In this document: piece after piece, positions 5,497-12,031 of the stretch
How positions within the stretch are numbered: the stretch's first letter is position 1
Layout: every line of letters begins with the position of its first letter
DNA from: Oscillospiraceae bacterium
GTDB lineage: Bacteria > Bacillota > Clostridia > Oscillospirales > Acutalibacteraceae
Direction of reading: 5' to 3'
DNA: 12,217 nucleotides
NCBI GenBank assembly: GCA_031273775.1
Contig: JAISRF010000069.1
Coordinates: 1-12,217, forward strand
Notes under the pieces: generated by a model
Database searches by the model: none
What the model was told of the DNA's origin: nothing
The model's input: only the letters and a program-made list of their open reading frames with translations
Position numbers and translations under genes: made by a program

Positions 5497-6417
5497 CTAA
5501 TGTATCGCCCCGAAGGCGCTTCCTTCTCTTTTCAGGTATTTGCCCAGCGAAACCAGGCTTCCCGCCACGCCCGCGAAGAGACCTATGGCGATAAAAATAC
5601 CAAAAAGGTTTAAATAAAACGAACGGAAAGGCACCAGCTCTAACTGGCCGGGATAATATTTGTTTACCGACTGCGTGGCAAAGGAATAAACCAGATACAA
5701 AAGCCCGGTGGTCAGCACACCGGAAATCACGCCCAGCGCCATGCCTTCCACAATAAACGGGATTCGGATAAACCAGTTGGTCGCGCCCACCGCCTTCATA
5801 ATGCTGATTTCAAGACGGCGATTGTGAATGGTGATCCGGATGGTATTGGCGATAATAACCAGCGCAATCAACATCAGCAGCAAAATAATCCAAAAACCCG
5901 CCAGCCCTATAATCCGGCTGACTGTGGTAACCATCATCGCCACATCCCGCGAACCGTTGACGTTTTTGATGCCGGGTAGCGCTTGTAGGGCGTTGTACGT
6001 CGCGTCATATTCGGACAAATCCGAAAGAGTGACCATTGCGCCGTCCGGCAAAGGGTTTTCTTCCTCCAGCCAGGAAAAAATCGCTTCATATTCCGTGCCC
6101 AGCTGCTCCAGTTGGGCGCGCAGGCCTTCTTCTTTGGGAATATAAACGGCATCTTTTATGTTGTCCATGTGTTGGATTTCGTCAATGGACTGGAGGTTGG
6201 CGGTTTCTTCCCGACCGTCCTCAAAATAAACCATGACTACGTTCTGCTCTTGCAAAGTGCCCAGCGATTTATCCACATTCAAAGAAAACGCCACCGCCAC
6301 GCCGATTAACAGCATACAGGCAATGAGTACCCCCACCGAAGCTAACGACATCATGCGGTTGACCCACACGTTTTTCAGCCCTTCGCCGGTAAGGTAGGAC
6401 ATGCTCTGCGGTTTCAT
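5497..6417 (-). CDS. ftsX: Cell division ABC transporter permease FtsX
   Basis: FtsX is the membrane partner of FtsE. The complex does not transport solute but transmits ATP hydrolysis to extracellular peptidoglycan hydrolases. The product is 306 aa with four membrane segments (about 23-47, 170-194, 221-246, 268-291) and an extracytoplasmic domain of about 120 residues between the first two, the usual docking site for hydrolases. The conserved stretch RRLEISIMKAVGATNWFIR follows TM2. The ATG overlaps the ftsE stop (ATGA, 4 bp), so translation is coupled. The M23 hydrolase follows directly. Length and topology are normal for Gram-positive FtsX. Confidence 0.96.
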   Translation of the reverse strand: MKPQSMSYLTGEGLKNVWVNRMMSLASVGVLIACMLLIGVAVAFSLNVDKSLGTLQEQNVVMVYFEDGREETANLQSIDEIQHMDNIKDAVYIPKEEGLRAQLEQLGTEYEAIFSWLEEENPLPDGAMVTLSDLSEYDATYNALQALPGIKNVNGSRDVAMMVTTVSRIIGLAGFWIILLLMLIALVIIANTIRITIHNRRLEISIMKAVGATNWFIRIPFIVEGMALGVISGVLTTGLLYLVYSFATQSVNKYYPGQLELVPFRSFYLNLFGIFIAIGLFAGVAGSLVSLGKYLKREGSAFGAIH

Positions 6418-7091
6418 AGCACACCTCCCGCGGCGCTGTCCGCAATTACGCTTCCGCTTTCAATCATGACTACGCGGCGGTTGAAATCGCGAACCAGCTG
6501 GTGCTCGTGGGTAACCATAATGACAGTGGTTCCCCGCCGGTTGATTTCGGTTAAGAGTTCCACAATTTCATAAGACATGTTGGGATCCACGTTGCCGGTA
6601 GGCTCGTCCGCGATAATCAGGCTGGGGTTGTTGACCAGCGCTCGCGCCAGACCCACGCGCTGCTGCTCGCCGCCGGAAAGTTCGTTGGGTCGGCTCCGGG
6701 CTTTGCCGCCCAAACCGACCAAATTCAGCGCGGAGGAAACGCGTTTGCGTATGTCGAAATTAGAAGCGCCGACCACGCGCATGGCAAAGGCAACGTTGTC
6801 AAAAACCGTCATGCCGGGAATCAGACGGAAATCCTGAAACACGATGCCCATGGTGCGGCGGAGACGGGGTACATCCCGCCGCGTCATGGCGCCGGATTTG
6901 AAACCGTTAACCGAAACCGCGCCGGCATTGGGAGTTTCTTCCCGGACAATCAGCTTGATAAAGGTGCTTTTCCCCGCGCCGCTTGCGCCCACCACAAAGA
7001 CAAACTCACCTTTGTATATTTTGAGATTCACATCCCGCAGGGCATGGGTGCCGTTTTGATATGTCTTATAGACGCCTCGGAATTCAATCAC
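6414..7091 (-). CDS. ftsE: Cell division ATP-binding protein FtsE
   Basis: This is the ABC ATPase driving FtsX. Numbered from GTG 7091, the product is 225 aa, the normal FtsE length, starting VIEFRGVYKTY. Motifs are Walker A GASGAGKST (35-43), Q-loop VFQDF, signature LSGGEQQR (from 138), Walker B LIIADEPT (Asp162, Glu163) and H-loop His195. The start is uncertain: GTG 7091 fits the family but lacks a good ribosome binding site, while AGGAAGG lies 7 nt before an in-frame ATT at 7145 that would add 18 residues. The frame stays open further, to 7205, but only by reading into an intergenic repeat. It is probably co-transcribed with the upstream regulator gene and overlaps ftsX by 4 bp. Confidence 0.93.
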   Translation of the reverse strand: MIEFRGVYKTYQNGTHALRDVNLKIYKGEFVFVVGASGAGKSTFIKLIVREETPNAGAVSVNGFKSGAMTRRDVPRLRRTMGIVFQDFRLIPGMTVFDNVAFAMRVVGASNFDIRKRVSSALNLVGLGGKARSRPNELSGGEQQRVGLARALVNNPSLIIADEPTGNVDPNMSYEIVELLTEINRRGTTVIMVTHEHQLVRDFNRRVVMIESGSVIADSAAGGVL

Positions 7092-7166
7092 AGGCAATTC
7101 GCCAAGGGGTTGCTGGAGCGGGTTTTGGGTTAACGAACCGGTAATAATTACACCTTCCTGCGCAAT

Positions 7167-7249
7167 CAGTGGACAGTGGACAGCCACGGCTCCGCCACGC
7201 GACAATTAAATAAATTTCCCGCGGGAAAATAACTGTCACTTGCCAACTG
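7167..7249. repeat. 83-bp MITE-like intergenic repeat with inverted ends, upstream of ftsE
   Basis: The left end CAGTGGACAGTGGACAG (7167-7183) is a tandem GTGGACA repeat. The right end CTGTCACTTGCCAACTG (7233-7249) is its imperfect reverse complement. Between them lie CCACGG/CCGCCACGCG-type GC blocks and the palindrome TTTCCCGCGGGAAA (7216-7229). It fills the gap between the regulator stop (7254) and ftsE, so it is transcribed in the operon and could fold as an RNA hairpin near the ftsE start. Confidence 0.6.
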
Positions 7250-7253
7250 TAAT

Positions 7254-8336
7254 TTAATACTTCACGGGGTTCGCTGTAAGATATTTCTTGACCATCAGCG
7301 CAATCTTGAACACAATGGCGTGATCAAACTCGCGCAAATCAAGGCCGGTGAGCTTCTTGATTTTTTCCAGCCGATAGACCAGTGTGTTGCGGTGCACAAA
7401 CAACTTGCGGGAGGTTTCGGACACGTTCAGGCTGTTCTCGAAGAAGCGCTGAATGGTGAACAGGGTTTCCTGATCAAGAGCTTCAATGGAACCGCGCTTG
7501 AATATCTCGCGGAGGAAGGTGTCGCACAGCGTAGTGGGAAGCTGGTAGATCAGGCGGGCGATGCCCAGATGATCATAGGTAATGATGGGCTTTTCGTTGT
7601 CGAACACCTTGCCGACTTCCAGAGACATCTGAGCTTCCTTGTACGAACGCGCCAAATCCTTGATGTTGTCCACCGCGGTGCCGATACCCACCACGGAGTG
7701 GGTGTAAAATTCGCCGGAAAGGGTATCCACAATGCTGCGGGCAAGCTTTTCCAGATCCTTGGTTTCAATGCCCGGCTTAATTTCTTTCACCAACGCGATA
7801 TCCGTTTCGTTAATGTTGATGACGAAATCCTTGGTCTTGTCCGGAAAGAGATTTTGCAGAACTTCATAAGAAGAAACATCGTTGCGGAAGATAATGCGTA
7901 TGAGCAACACCACATGGGTGACGTCATTATTGAAGTGAAGCTCACGCGCCTTGAGGTATATGTCACCGGGAAGGATATTGTCCAGAATCACGTTTTTGAC
8001 AAAATTGGCCCGATCATATTTCTCATCGTAATACTGCTTGACAGAGGCCAGTGAAACCGCCAAAAGCGAGGCGTAACGAGCCGCCTGCAGATCCGTGCCT
8101 TCCACGAAAATGACGAATTCATGGTGCTGGGGGGAACCGAAGGGCTTGTATGTATAACTGCCCTTCGTGAACGTTTCCGGCTGGGACGTGTCCGCGGCGT
8201 TTACCTCGTGCATCTCGCCAATCCGGCCTAAATCGCTGCAAGCCACCACGGAAAAGGTTCCATCAAGTACGCCGACGGTACGGTCAATAGAATCCCTCAT
8301 CTGGTGAACTACCGACTGGAATAATCTGCTGGACAT
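7254..8336 (-). CDS. PucR/CdaR-family transcriptional regulator
   Basis: This 360-aa cytoplasmic regulator has three parts. The N-terminal sensor-like part (about 1-120) has no family I can name. A central CdaR GGDEF-like domain (about 130-265) contains HSVVGIGTAVDNIKDLARSY, with the typical G.G.....dl..Sy.eA pattern. The C-terminal PucR helix-turn-helix (about 300-357) contains NVSETSRKLFVHRNTLVYRL, in which VHRNT..YRL is the family hallmark. Ligand and targets are unknown. Its ribosome binding site is weak (GGATTG). It heads the ftsE-ftsX-M23 unit, 163 bp ahead of the chosen ftsE start, which suggests that it is co-transcribed with cell-wall remodelling genes or regulates them. It is transcribed from its own consensus promoter through a ~210-nt structured leader. 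Confidence 0.9.
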   Translation of the reverse strand: MSSRLFQSVVHQMRDSIDRTVGVLDGTFSVVACSDLGRIGEMHEVNAADTSQPETFTKGSYTYKPFGSPQHHEFVIFVEGTDLQAARYASLLAVSLASVKQYYDEKYDRANFVKNVILDNILPGDIYLKARELHFNNDVTHVVLLIRIIFRNDVSSYEVLQNLFPDKTKDFVININETDIALVKEIKPGIETKDLEKLARSIVDTLSGEFYTHSVVGIGTAVDNIKDLARSYKEAQMSLEVGKVFDNEKPIITYDHLGIARLIYQLPTTLCDTFLREIFKRGSIEALDQETLFTIQRFFENSLNVSETSRKLFVHRNTLVYRLEKIKKLTGLDLREFDHAIVFKIALMVKKYLTANPVKY

Positions 8337-8546
8337 GGTTAATCAATCCATTCCGCCGCCCGCTTCGCGGCATATAAATTTGGTGTTCCATCAGGTTGTC
8401 CATAAAGCGGTTATGGACCTTCGGTTCGGCTCACGGAACTTCCCCTTCGGGGTATCCGCGCTTTTATCCGGGAGGAACAGCAATCCAAATCTCCCGGGGT
8501 AAAAGAACCGCCCTAATACGCCTGAACAGAACCGGAAAATGCGTAT
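8337..8546 (-). promoter_or_regulatory. Long structured 5' leader of the PucR-type regulator gene
   Basis: From the predicted start near 8546 to the ATG at 8336, the transcript has about 210 untranslated nt with several inverted repeats. These are CCGGGAG/CTCCCGG (8497-8491 with 8474-8468), extendable by TTTTA/TAAAA; CCCC-GAA-GGGG (8452-8442); GTTC/GAAC (8438-8424); GTCCATAA/TTATGGAC (8418-8398); and CCGC-GAA-GCGG close to the start codon. I do not recognise a known riboswitch class. No hairpin is followed by a T run, so any control would be at translation or processing. No gene is present on the plus strand here. Confidence 0.5.
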
Positions 8547-8552
8547 GTGTTC

Positions 8553-8581
8553 ATTCTACAGCTTTCTTTACGGTTTTTCAA
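8553..8581 (-). promoter_or_regulatory. Sigma-A promoter of the regulator-ftsEX-M23 unit
   Basis: TTGAAA (8581-8576), 17 bp, then TAGAAT (8558-8553). AT-rich phased tracts lie just upstream of the -35 (8593-8634) and could act as an UP-like element. Confidence 0.75.
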
Positions 8582-8602
8582 GAGCAAAATCCAAAAAATT
8601 TT

Positions 8603-8634
8603 AAAAAGTTACAAAAAAGTTACAAAAAAGTTAC
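8603..8634. repeat. Three tandem AAAAAAGTTAC repeats, period 11 bp
   Basis: Copies lie at 8603-8612 (one A short), 8613-8623 and 8624-8634. A further A-run at 8593-8598 continues the phase. A-tracts at about 11-bp spacing predict intrinsic bending. The array sits between the divergent promoters of the regulator gene and rpmH. Confidence 0.75.
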
Positions 8635-8713
8635 GGACAACCTCAGTCACGAGTAATAAGGCCGTGAATAGTAAGCCCAAAAGTGAAAAACATTCACATC
8701 AAAAATAAAAATG

Positions 8714-8742
8714 TTGACAATCTCCCATGTTTTGTATATAAT
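8714..8742 (+). promoter_or_regulatory. Consensus sigma-A promoter of rpmH operon
   Basis: TTGACA (8714-8719), 17 bp, TATAAT (8737-8742): a perfect consensus, as expected for a ribosomal protein gene. The leader is about 35 nt. Confidence 0.92.
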
Positions 8743-8783
8743 GAGGTTTCGCCGGGCTAAAAAATAAAAAGGAGCCAACCCCA

Positions 8784-8918
8784 ATGTTCAGAACCTATCA
8801 GCCAAAGAAGAGACATCGCAAAAAGGAGCATGGTTTCCGTAAGCGCATGTCCACCGCCAACGGGCGGAAGGTGCTGTCCCGCCGGAGAAGCAAGGGCAGA
8901 AAAACGCTCACCCTGTAA
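8784..8918 (+). CDS. rpmH: 50S ribosomal protein L34
   Basis: A 44-aa, very basic protein of the large ribosomal subunit. The start MFRTYQPKKRHRKKEHGFRK and the end SRRRSKGRKTLTL are the family pattern (TyQP.krkrk..hGFr.RM.t..Gr.vl..RR.kGRk.L). The ribosome binding site AAGGAG lies 9 nt before the ATG. The stop TAA shares its last A with the rnpA ATG (TAATG), coupling the two genes. Confidence 0.98.
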   Translation: MFRTYQPKKRHRKKEHGFRKRMSTANGRKVLSRRRSKGRKTLTL

Positions 8919-9313
8919 TGGCGGGGGATTTTTTGACGCTTACCCAGAACCACGATTTTCGCAGACTGTACAACCGGGGTAAGTCTTTCGTGCACCCGGG
9001 CTTGTGCGTATATACCATGCGAAACCGTCAAAACAAGCTTCGTGTGGGGATTACGGCGGGAAAAAAGGTCGGCAACGCCGTGAAGAGGAACCGCGCTCGC
9101 CGTGTGATTCGTGAGGGGTTCCGGCAGGTGTTGCCCCAGGTGAACAGCGGTGTGGATATTGTGTTTGTGGCTCGTGCCCGCACGCTCGCCATGAAAAGCA
9201 CGGATCTTATTCCCGTTATTGCGAAAACCCTTCGGAGCCACGGATATCTTGCGCCGAATCCGGAACGCGAAACCCGCGAACATTCCGACCCGTGTCCCGC
9301 GCAAAAGCAATGA
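8918..9313 (+). CDS. rnpA: Ribonuclease P protein component
   Basis: The protein subunit of RNase P, which binds the catalytic RNA and helps process tRNA 5' ends. It has 131 aa: DFRRLYNRGKSF near the start and the RNR motif KKVGNAVKRNRARRVIREGF (49-68), which contacts the RNA. The C-terminus beyond about residue 115 is a polar, low-complexity extension. It overlaps rpmH by one base and yidD by ATGA. The first residues come from an ATG with no separate ribosome binding site, consistent with translational coupling. Confidence 0.97.
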   Translation: MAGDFLTLTQNHDFRRLYNRGKSFVHPGLCVYTMRNRQNKLRVGITAGKKVGNAVKRNRARRVIREGFRQVLPQVNSGVDIVFVARARTLAMKSTDLIPVIAKTLRSHGYLAPNPERETREHSDPCPAQKQ

Positions 9314-9564
9314 GGCGGCTGTTAGCTCTTCCAAAACGCGCGCTGCTTGGGCTGATCCGAGGTTACCGGCGGTTTATTTCACCGCGCCTGTCTCCCGCGT
9401 GCCGGTTTTATCCCACATGCTCAGAGTACGCGCTGGTTTGCGTTGAGCGATTCGGGGTACTCAGGGGCGGTTGGCTGGCGATAAAGCGTATTTGCAAATG
9501 CCATCCTTTTCACCCCGGCGGAATAGATTTGCCACCGGACAACTCAGTTGAAAATGGAAAATGA
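9310..9564 (+). CDS. yidD: Membrane protein insertion efficiency factor YidD
   Basis: A small membrane-associated protein thought to help YidC-dependent insertion. From ATG 9310 (overlapping the rnpA stop as ATGA) it is 84 aa. An upstream in-frame start at 9292 lies inside rnpA and is less likely. The family core is complete: YRRFISPRLSPACRFYPTCS, then EYA, the region LRGGWLAIKRICKCHPFHPG, and GG.D. The last residues (SVENGK) and the stop fall inside an intergenic repeat, so the original C-terminus may have been replaced. Confidence 0.96.
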   Translation: MRRLLALPKRALLGLIRGYRRFISPRLSPACRFYPTCSEYALVCVERFGVLRGGWLAIKRICKCHPFHPGGIDLPPDNSVENGK

Positions 9565-9680
9565 TTGTATTGCCCGCGGACAAGCTGTTTGAATTTGCGT
9601 ATACCAATTTAGAACAGTAAATTGTAATTCGCCGCGAAGCGACACTGCCATTCTCCATTCCCATTCTCCATTCTCAATTA
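9550..9680. repeat. About 130-bp intergenic repeat with CCATTCT tandem end (yidD-yidC)
   Basis: The left end reads GAAAATGGAAAATG. The right end is four tandem units of CCATTC(T) (9648-9675), whose reverse complement resembles the left end, giving diverged inverted ends. The interior has GCCGCGAAGCG, also found (minus strand) in the regulator leader near 8370. It separates yidD from yidC and overlaps the end of yidD. Confidence 0.6.
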
Positions 9681-9696
9681 AAAACAGGGGGTTCCC

Positions 9697-10620
9697 ATGG
9701 ACATTGTTTTCAAGCCATTCGGCTGGATATTGGGTCTGTTTTACGACATCTTCGGCAGTTACGCCGGCGCGGTTTTTGCGTTTACGCTTCTTGTAAACCT
9801 CATCCTCATCCCGCTTAAAATCAAGCAGCAAAAAACCATGTCCGCGCAGCTGAGACTCAAGCCCAAGCAGGACGCCATCAAAGAAAAGTACAAGGACGAC
9901 CGCGTCAAGCAAAATCAGGCGCTTCAGGAACTAATGCAGAAAGAGGGTTCAAACCCCCTTTCGGGTTGCCTTCCCATGCTGATACAGCTTCCCTTCCTGC
10001 TCATTGTTTATCAGGTGGTGCGCAACCCGCTTACCTATATTGCCAACGTGTCCGCGGACAAGATACAAGCCGCCAGGGAACTGGTTTTTGAACTGATTAA
10101 GTCCGATAAAATCAAGGATATCAAAGCCGTTACCGAGCTCCATATTGTCACACATCTTGAAACTGTGAGAGAAAACGCGGCGACCTTGTTCGATTCACTG
10201 AACCCGGGACGCCTGAATTTCAATCTGTTGGGGCTCAACTTGGCGGAGCAGCCGCAATTTTCCTTTAATTTCGCTCAGGCCAAGCCCATTTGGATTATTC
10301 CGCTTCTGTCCTTTGCCGCCGCGATTTTTTCCTCGCTTATTTCTATGGCGATGACCAAACACACCAACCCCGACCAAAAATCGCCGATCGCGATGATGTT
10401 GCCTATGACCCTTATCTCGCTGTATTTCGCTTTTCAATTTCCCGGCGCGGTAGGCTTTTACTGGGCTTGCTCCAGCCTGATCGGCGGGATTTTTCAAGCG
10501 GCCATTCAATACCTATACAACGCGCAGAAGCTGCTGGCGCAAACCGAAGCAAAGACAGGTATAAAACGCCGGGATCTGGAAAGGGCTAAGCTGGAAAAGG
10601 CGAAAACAGTTGACAATTGA
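9697..10620 (+). CDS. yidC: Membrane protein insertase YidC/Oxa1
   Basis: This insertase places membrane proteins alone or with SecYEG. It is 307 aa, with AGGGGG 5 nt before the ATG. It lacks the large periplasmic domain of Gram-negative YidC, as expected in Firmicutes, and has no lipobox. Membrane segments lie near 22-42, 88-110, 200-220, 230-250 and 255-275. Landmarks are LLVNLILIPLKIKQQKTM, NPLSGCLPMLIQLPFLL and GFYWACSSLIGGIFQ. A roughly 70-residue insertion (about 112-185) between the second and third membrane segments is longer than usual. The C-terminal tail is Lys/Glu-rich, and the last codons (TVDN) with the stop lie in a TTGACAA repeat. Confidence 0.97.
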   Translation: MDIVFKPFGWILGLFYDIFGSYAGAVFAFTLLVNLILIPLKIKQQKTMSAQLRLKPKQDAIKEKYKDDRVKQNQALQELMQKEGSNPLSGCLPMLIQLPFLLIVYQVVRNPLTYIANVSADKIQAARELVFELIKSDKIKDIKAVTELHIVTHLETVRENAATLFDSLNPGRLNFNLLGLNLAEQPQFSFNFAQAKPIWIIPLLSFAAAIFSSLISMAMTKHTNPDQKSPIAMMLPMTLISLYFAFQFPGAVGFYWACSSLIGGIFQAAIQYLYNAQKLLAQTEAKTGIKRRDLERAKLEKAKTVDN

Positions 10621-10640
10621 CAATTGTCAACTGTCAATTG
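10607..10640. repeat. TTGACAA tandem/palindromic repeat (yidC-jag)
   Basis: CAGTTGACAATTGACAATTG followed by TCAACTGTCAATTG: two TTGACAA units, then inverted copies. It provides the yidC stop codon and ends 21 bp before the jag ATG. It shares its core with 5475-5494. Confidence 0.65.
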
Positions 10641-10661
10641 CATTTTTTTGGAGGTTACGAT

Positions 10662-11690
10662 ATGAGAGAAGCCGTCGCCACAGGCGCCACCGTAGAGGAA
10701 GCAAAGGAATCCGCTGTTGTTCAGCTCGCCGCAAAGCTGACCAGCAACGTTGAATTTGAGATTTTAGACCTTGGGCAAAAGAAAACGCTGGGTATTTTCG
10801 GCGGCACTCCCGCCAAAGTCCGCGCGTATACAAACGATGAAAGCGATCCGTCGGAGGTTTCTGAAAAGTCCGCTGTGACCGAAAAACCAAAGAAGTTCCC
10901 CTTAAAAAAACCGGAGCCGCCAAAAACCGCGCCCAAAGCTGAAAAGCAGGACAACCCCGAGAAAACGGAAAAGTCCGAAGAACGCCGCGCGCCTCTTTCC
11001 GGGGACAGCGCCGCGGTTATTGATCGCGGGAAGGCGTATTTGCGGAGCGTTTTGGACGCGATGGATTTGAAAGGCGTCCCCATTGAGGTCAAGCCCTCTG
11101 AGGAAGGATGCGAATTGCAAATAGGCGGGGAAAATGTAGGCGCGATTATCGGGCATCGGGGTGAAACGCTGGATGCCTTGCAACATTTGGTAAGTCTCGC
11201 CGCCAACCGCGGGGAGAACGGCTACTGCCGCTTTACCCTGAACACCGGTCACTATCGCGAGAAGCGTGAGCAAACGCTGGAGGCGCTTGCTCGCCGTATG
11301 GCGAACCAGGCCGTCCGTACGGGTCGGAATCAAGCGCTGGAGCCGATGAACCCTTACGAGCGCCGTTTGATTCATAGCGCCGTACAGAACATGGAGGAGG
11401 TTTCTTCGTGGTCTGTTGGCGAAAACAACAACCGCCGCGTGATTATCGGGACGGTGAAAGGCGAAGGCTCCGCTTTCCGTGCCCGCGACGATCAGAAACC
11501 ACGCGAACCCCTTGAACGCCGTGATTTGAGGCAAGGCGGACGAGGCGGAGACGGGCGCGACCGCGGCTATGACCGCGACCGTAACGGCATTCGCCGGGAA
11601 CGTCCGGCGCCTTATGTTCCCCAAGGCGAGCCCCGTGAATCCCGCAGGGACGCGGGCGAACTGCCACTGTACGGCAAAATTGAGAAGTAA
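10662..11690 (+). CDS. jag: KhpB/Jag RNA-binding protein (Jag_N-KH-R3H) with Arg/Gly-rich tail
   Basis: This RNA-binding protein is usually paired with KhpA in Gram-positive cells and linked to elongation and division control. From ATG 10662 (GGAGG 8 nt upstream) it is 342 aa; the frame opens earlier at a TTG in the repeat, which is unlikely as a start. Domains: Jag_N (1-55, ATGATVEEAKESAV...LGIFGG); Lys/Glu/Pro linker (56-115); KH (about 135-195, with GHRG at 164-167 as the GXXG loop); R3H (about 200-265, RRLIH 234-238). A tail of about 70 residues (270-342) is rich in Arg, Gly and Asp, with RGGDGRDRGYDRDR. Most Jag proteins end soon after R3H, so the tail is notable. It completes the rpmH cluster; mnmE, which often follows, is not here. 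Confidence 0.95.
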   Translation: MREAVATGATVEEAKESAVVQLAAKLTSNVEFEILDLGQKKTLGIFGGTPAKVRAYTNDESDPSEVSEKSAVTEKPKKFPLKKPEPPKTAPKAEKQDNPEKTEKSEERRAPLSGDSAAVIDRGKAYLRSVLDAMDLKGVPIEVKPSEEGCELQIGGENVGAIIGHRGETLDALQHLVSLAANRGENGYCRFTLNTGHYREKREQTLEALARRMANQAVRTGRNQALEPMNPYERRLIHSAVQNMEEVSSWSVGENNNRRVIIGTVKGEGSAFRARDDQKPREPLERRDLRQGGRGGDGRDRGYDRDRNGIRRERPAPYVPQGEPRESRRDAGELPLYGKIEK

Positions 11691-11782
11691 TGGCAATCTC
11701 GCTTCTCGCGCCGGTAATTGCGCGGGCAGCGACTTGTTGTATTCGGTAATATTATTACATAGGCTACTTATTGGAGAGCTTT

Positions 11783-12031
11783 ATGAACTACACAGAACTA
11801 TGCCAATTGAAAGAGGAGTTGCTCCGTAAAAAGAGCAAGATTCCCCAAACGGCATTTGAAAGCTTCGAAAAAAGCTTTGATGTTGAGTACACTCACAATT
11901 CCACCGCGATTGAGGGCAACACCTTAACGCTCATCGAAACAAAGGCCGTATTGGATGATAGGCTCAGCGTGGGCGGAAAGCCCTTGCGCGAAATTTATGA
12001 GGTTGTCAATCACAACAAGGCGTTTTCCTAA
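11783..12031 (+). pseudogene. Fic-family protein, N-terminal piece only
   Basis: Fic proteins transfer AMP or related groups from nucleotides to target proteins. From ATG 11783 (GGAG 6 nt upstream), 82 residues are present. They include STAIEGNTLTL, whose S..xE(G)N pattern is the autoinhibitory helix motif, followed by LIETKAVLDDRLSVGGKPLR and EIYEVVNHNKAF. The frame then stops at once. The catalytic HPF.DGNGR loop is missing, so the product cannot be an AMP transferase. The break at about 12026 is abrupt, suggesting insertion or deletion. A 13-bp inverted repeat, GTAATA-T-TATTAC (11746-11758), lies upstream and might be an operator. Intact relatives run to well over 200 residues. Confidence 0.75.

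Noticed and set aside
8398..8418. DnaA-box-like inverted sites (TGTCCATAA/TTATGGACC) as an origin
   Set aside because: Two or more mismatches to TTATCCACA, no cluster, and the pair is better explained as a hairpin in the regulator leader.
8468..8504. CCGGGAG/CTCCCGG inverted repeat as a terminator
   Set aside because: No T run follows the stem on either strand.
8603..8634. Tandem repeats as a CRISPR array
   Set aside because: Units are 11 bp with no spacers and no cas genes nearby.
8681..8696. GTGAA/TTCAC hairpin before the rpmH promoter as an operator
   Set aside because: Only 5-bp arms in an AT-rich context; expected by chance.
8798..9334. 178-codon minus-strand frame over rpmH and rnpA
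   Set aside because: It is antisense to two certain conserved genes and has no recognisable protein features.
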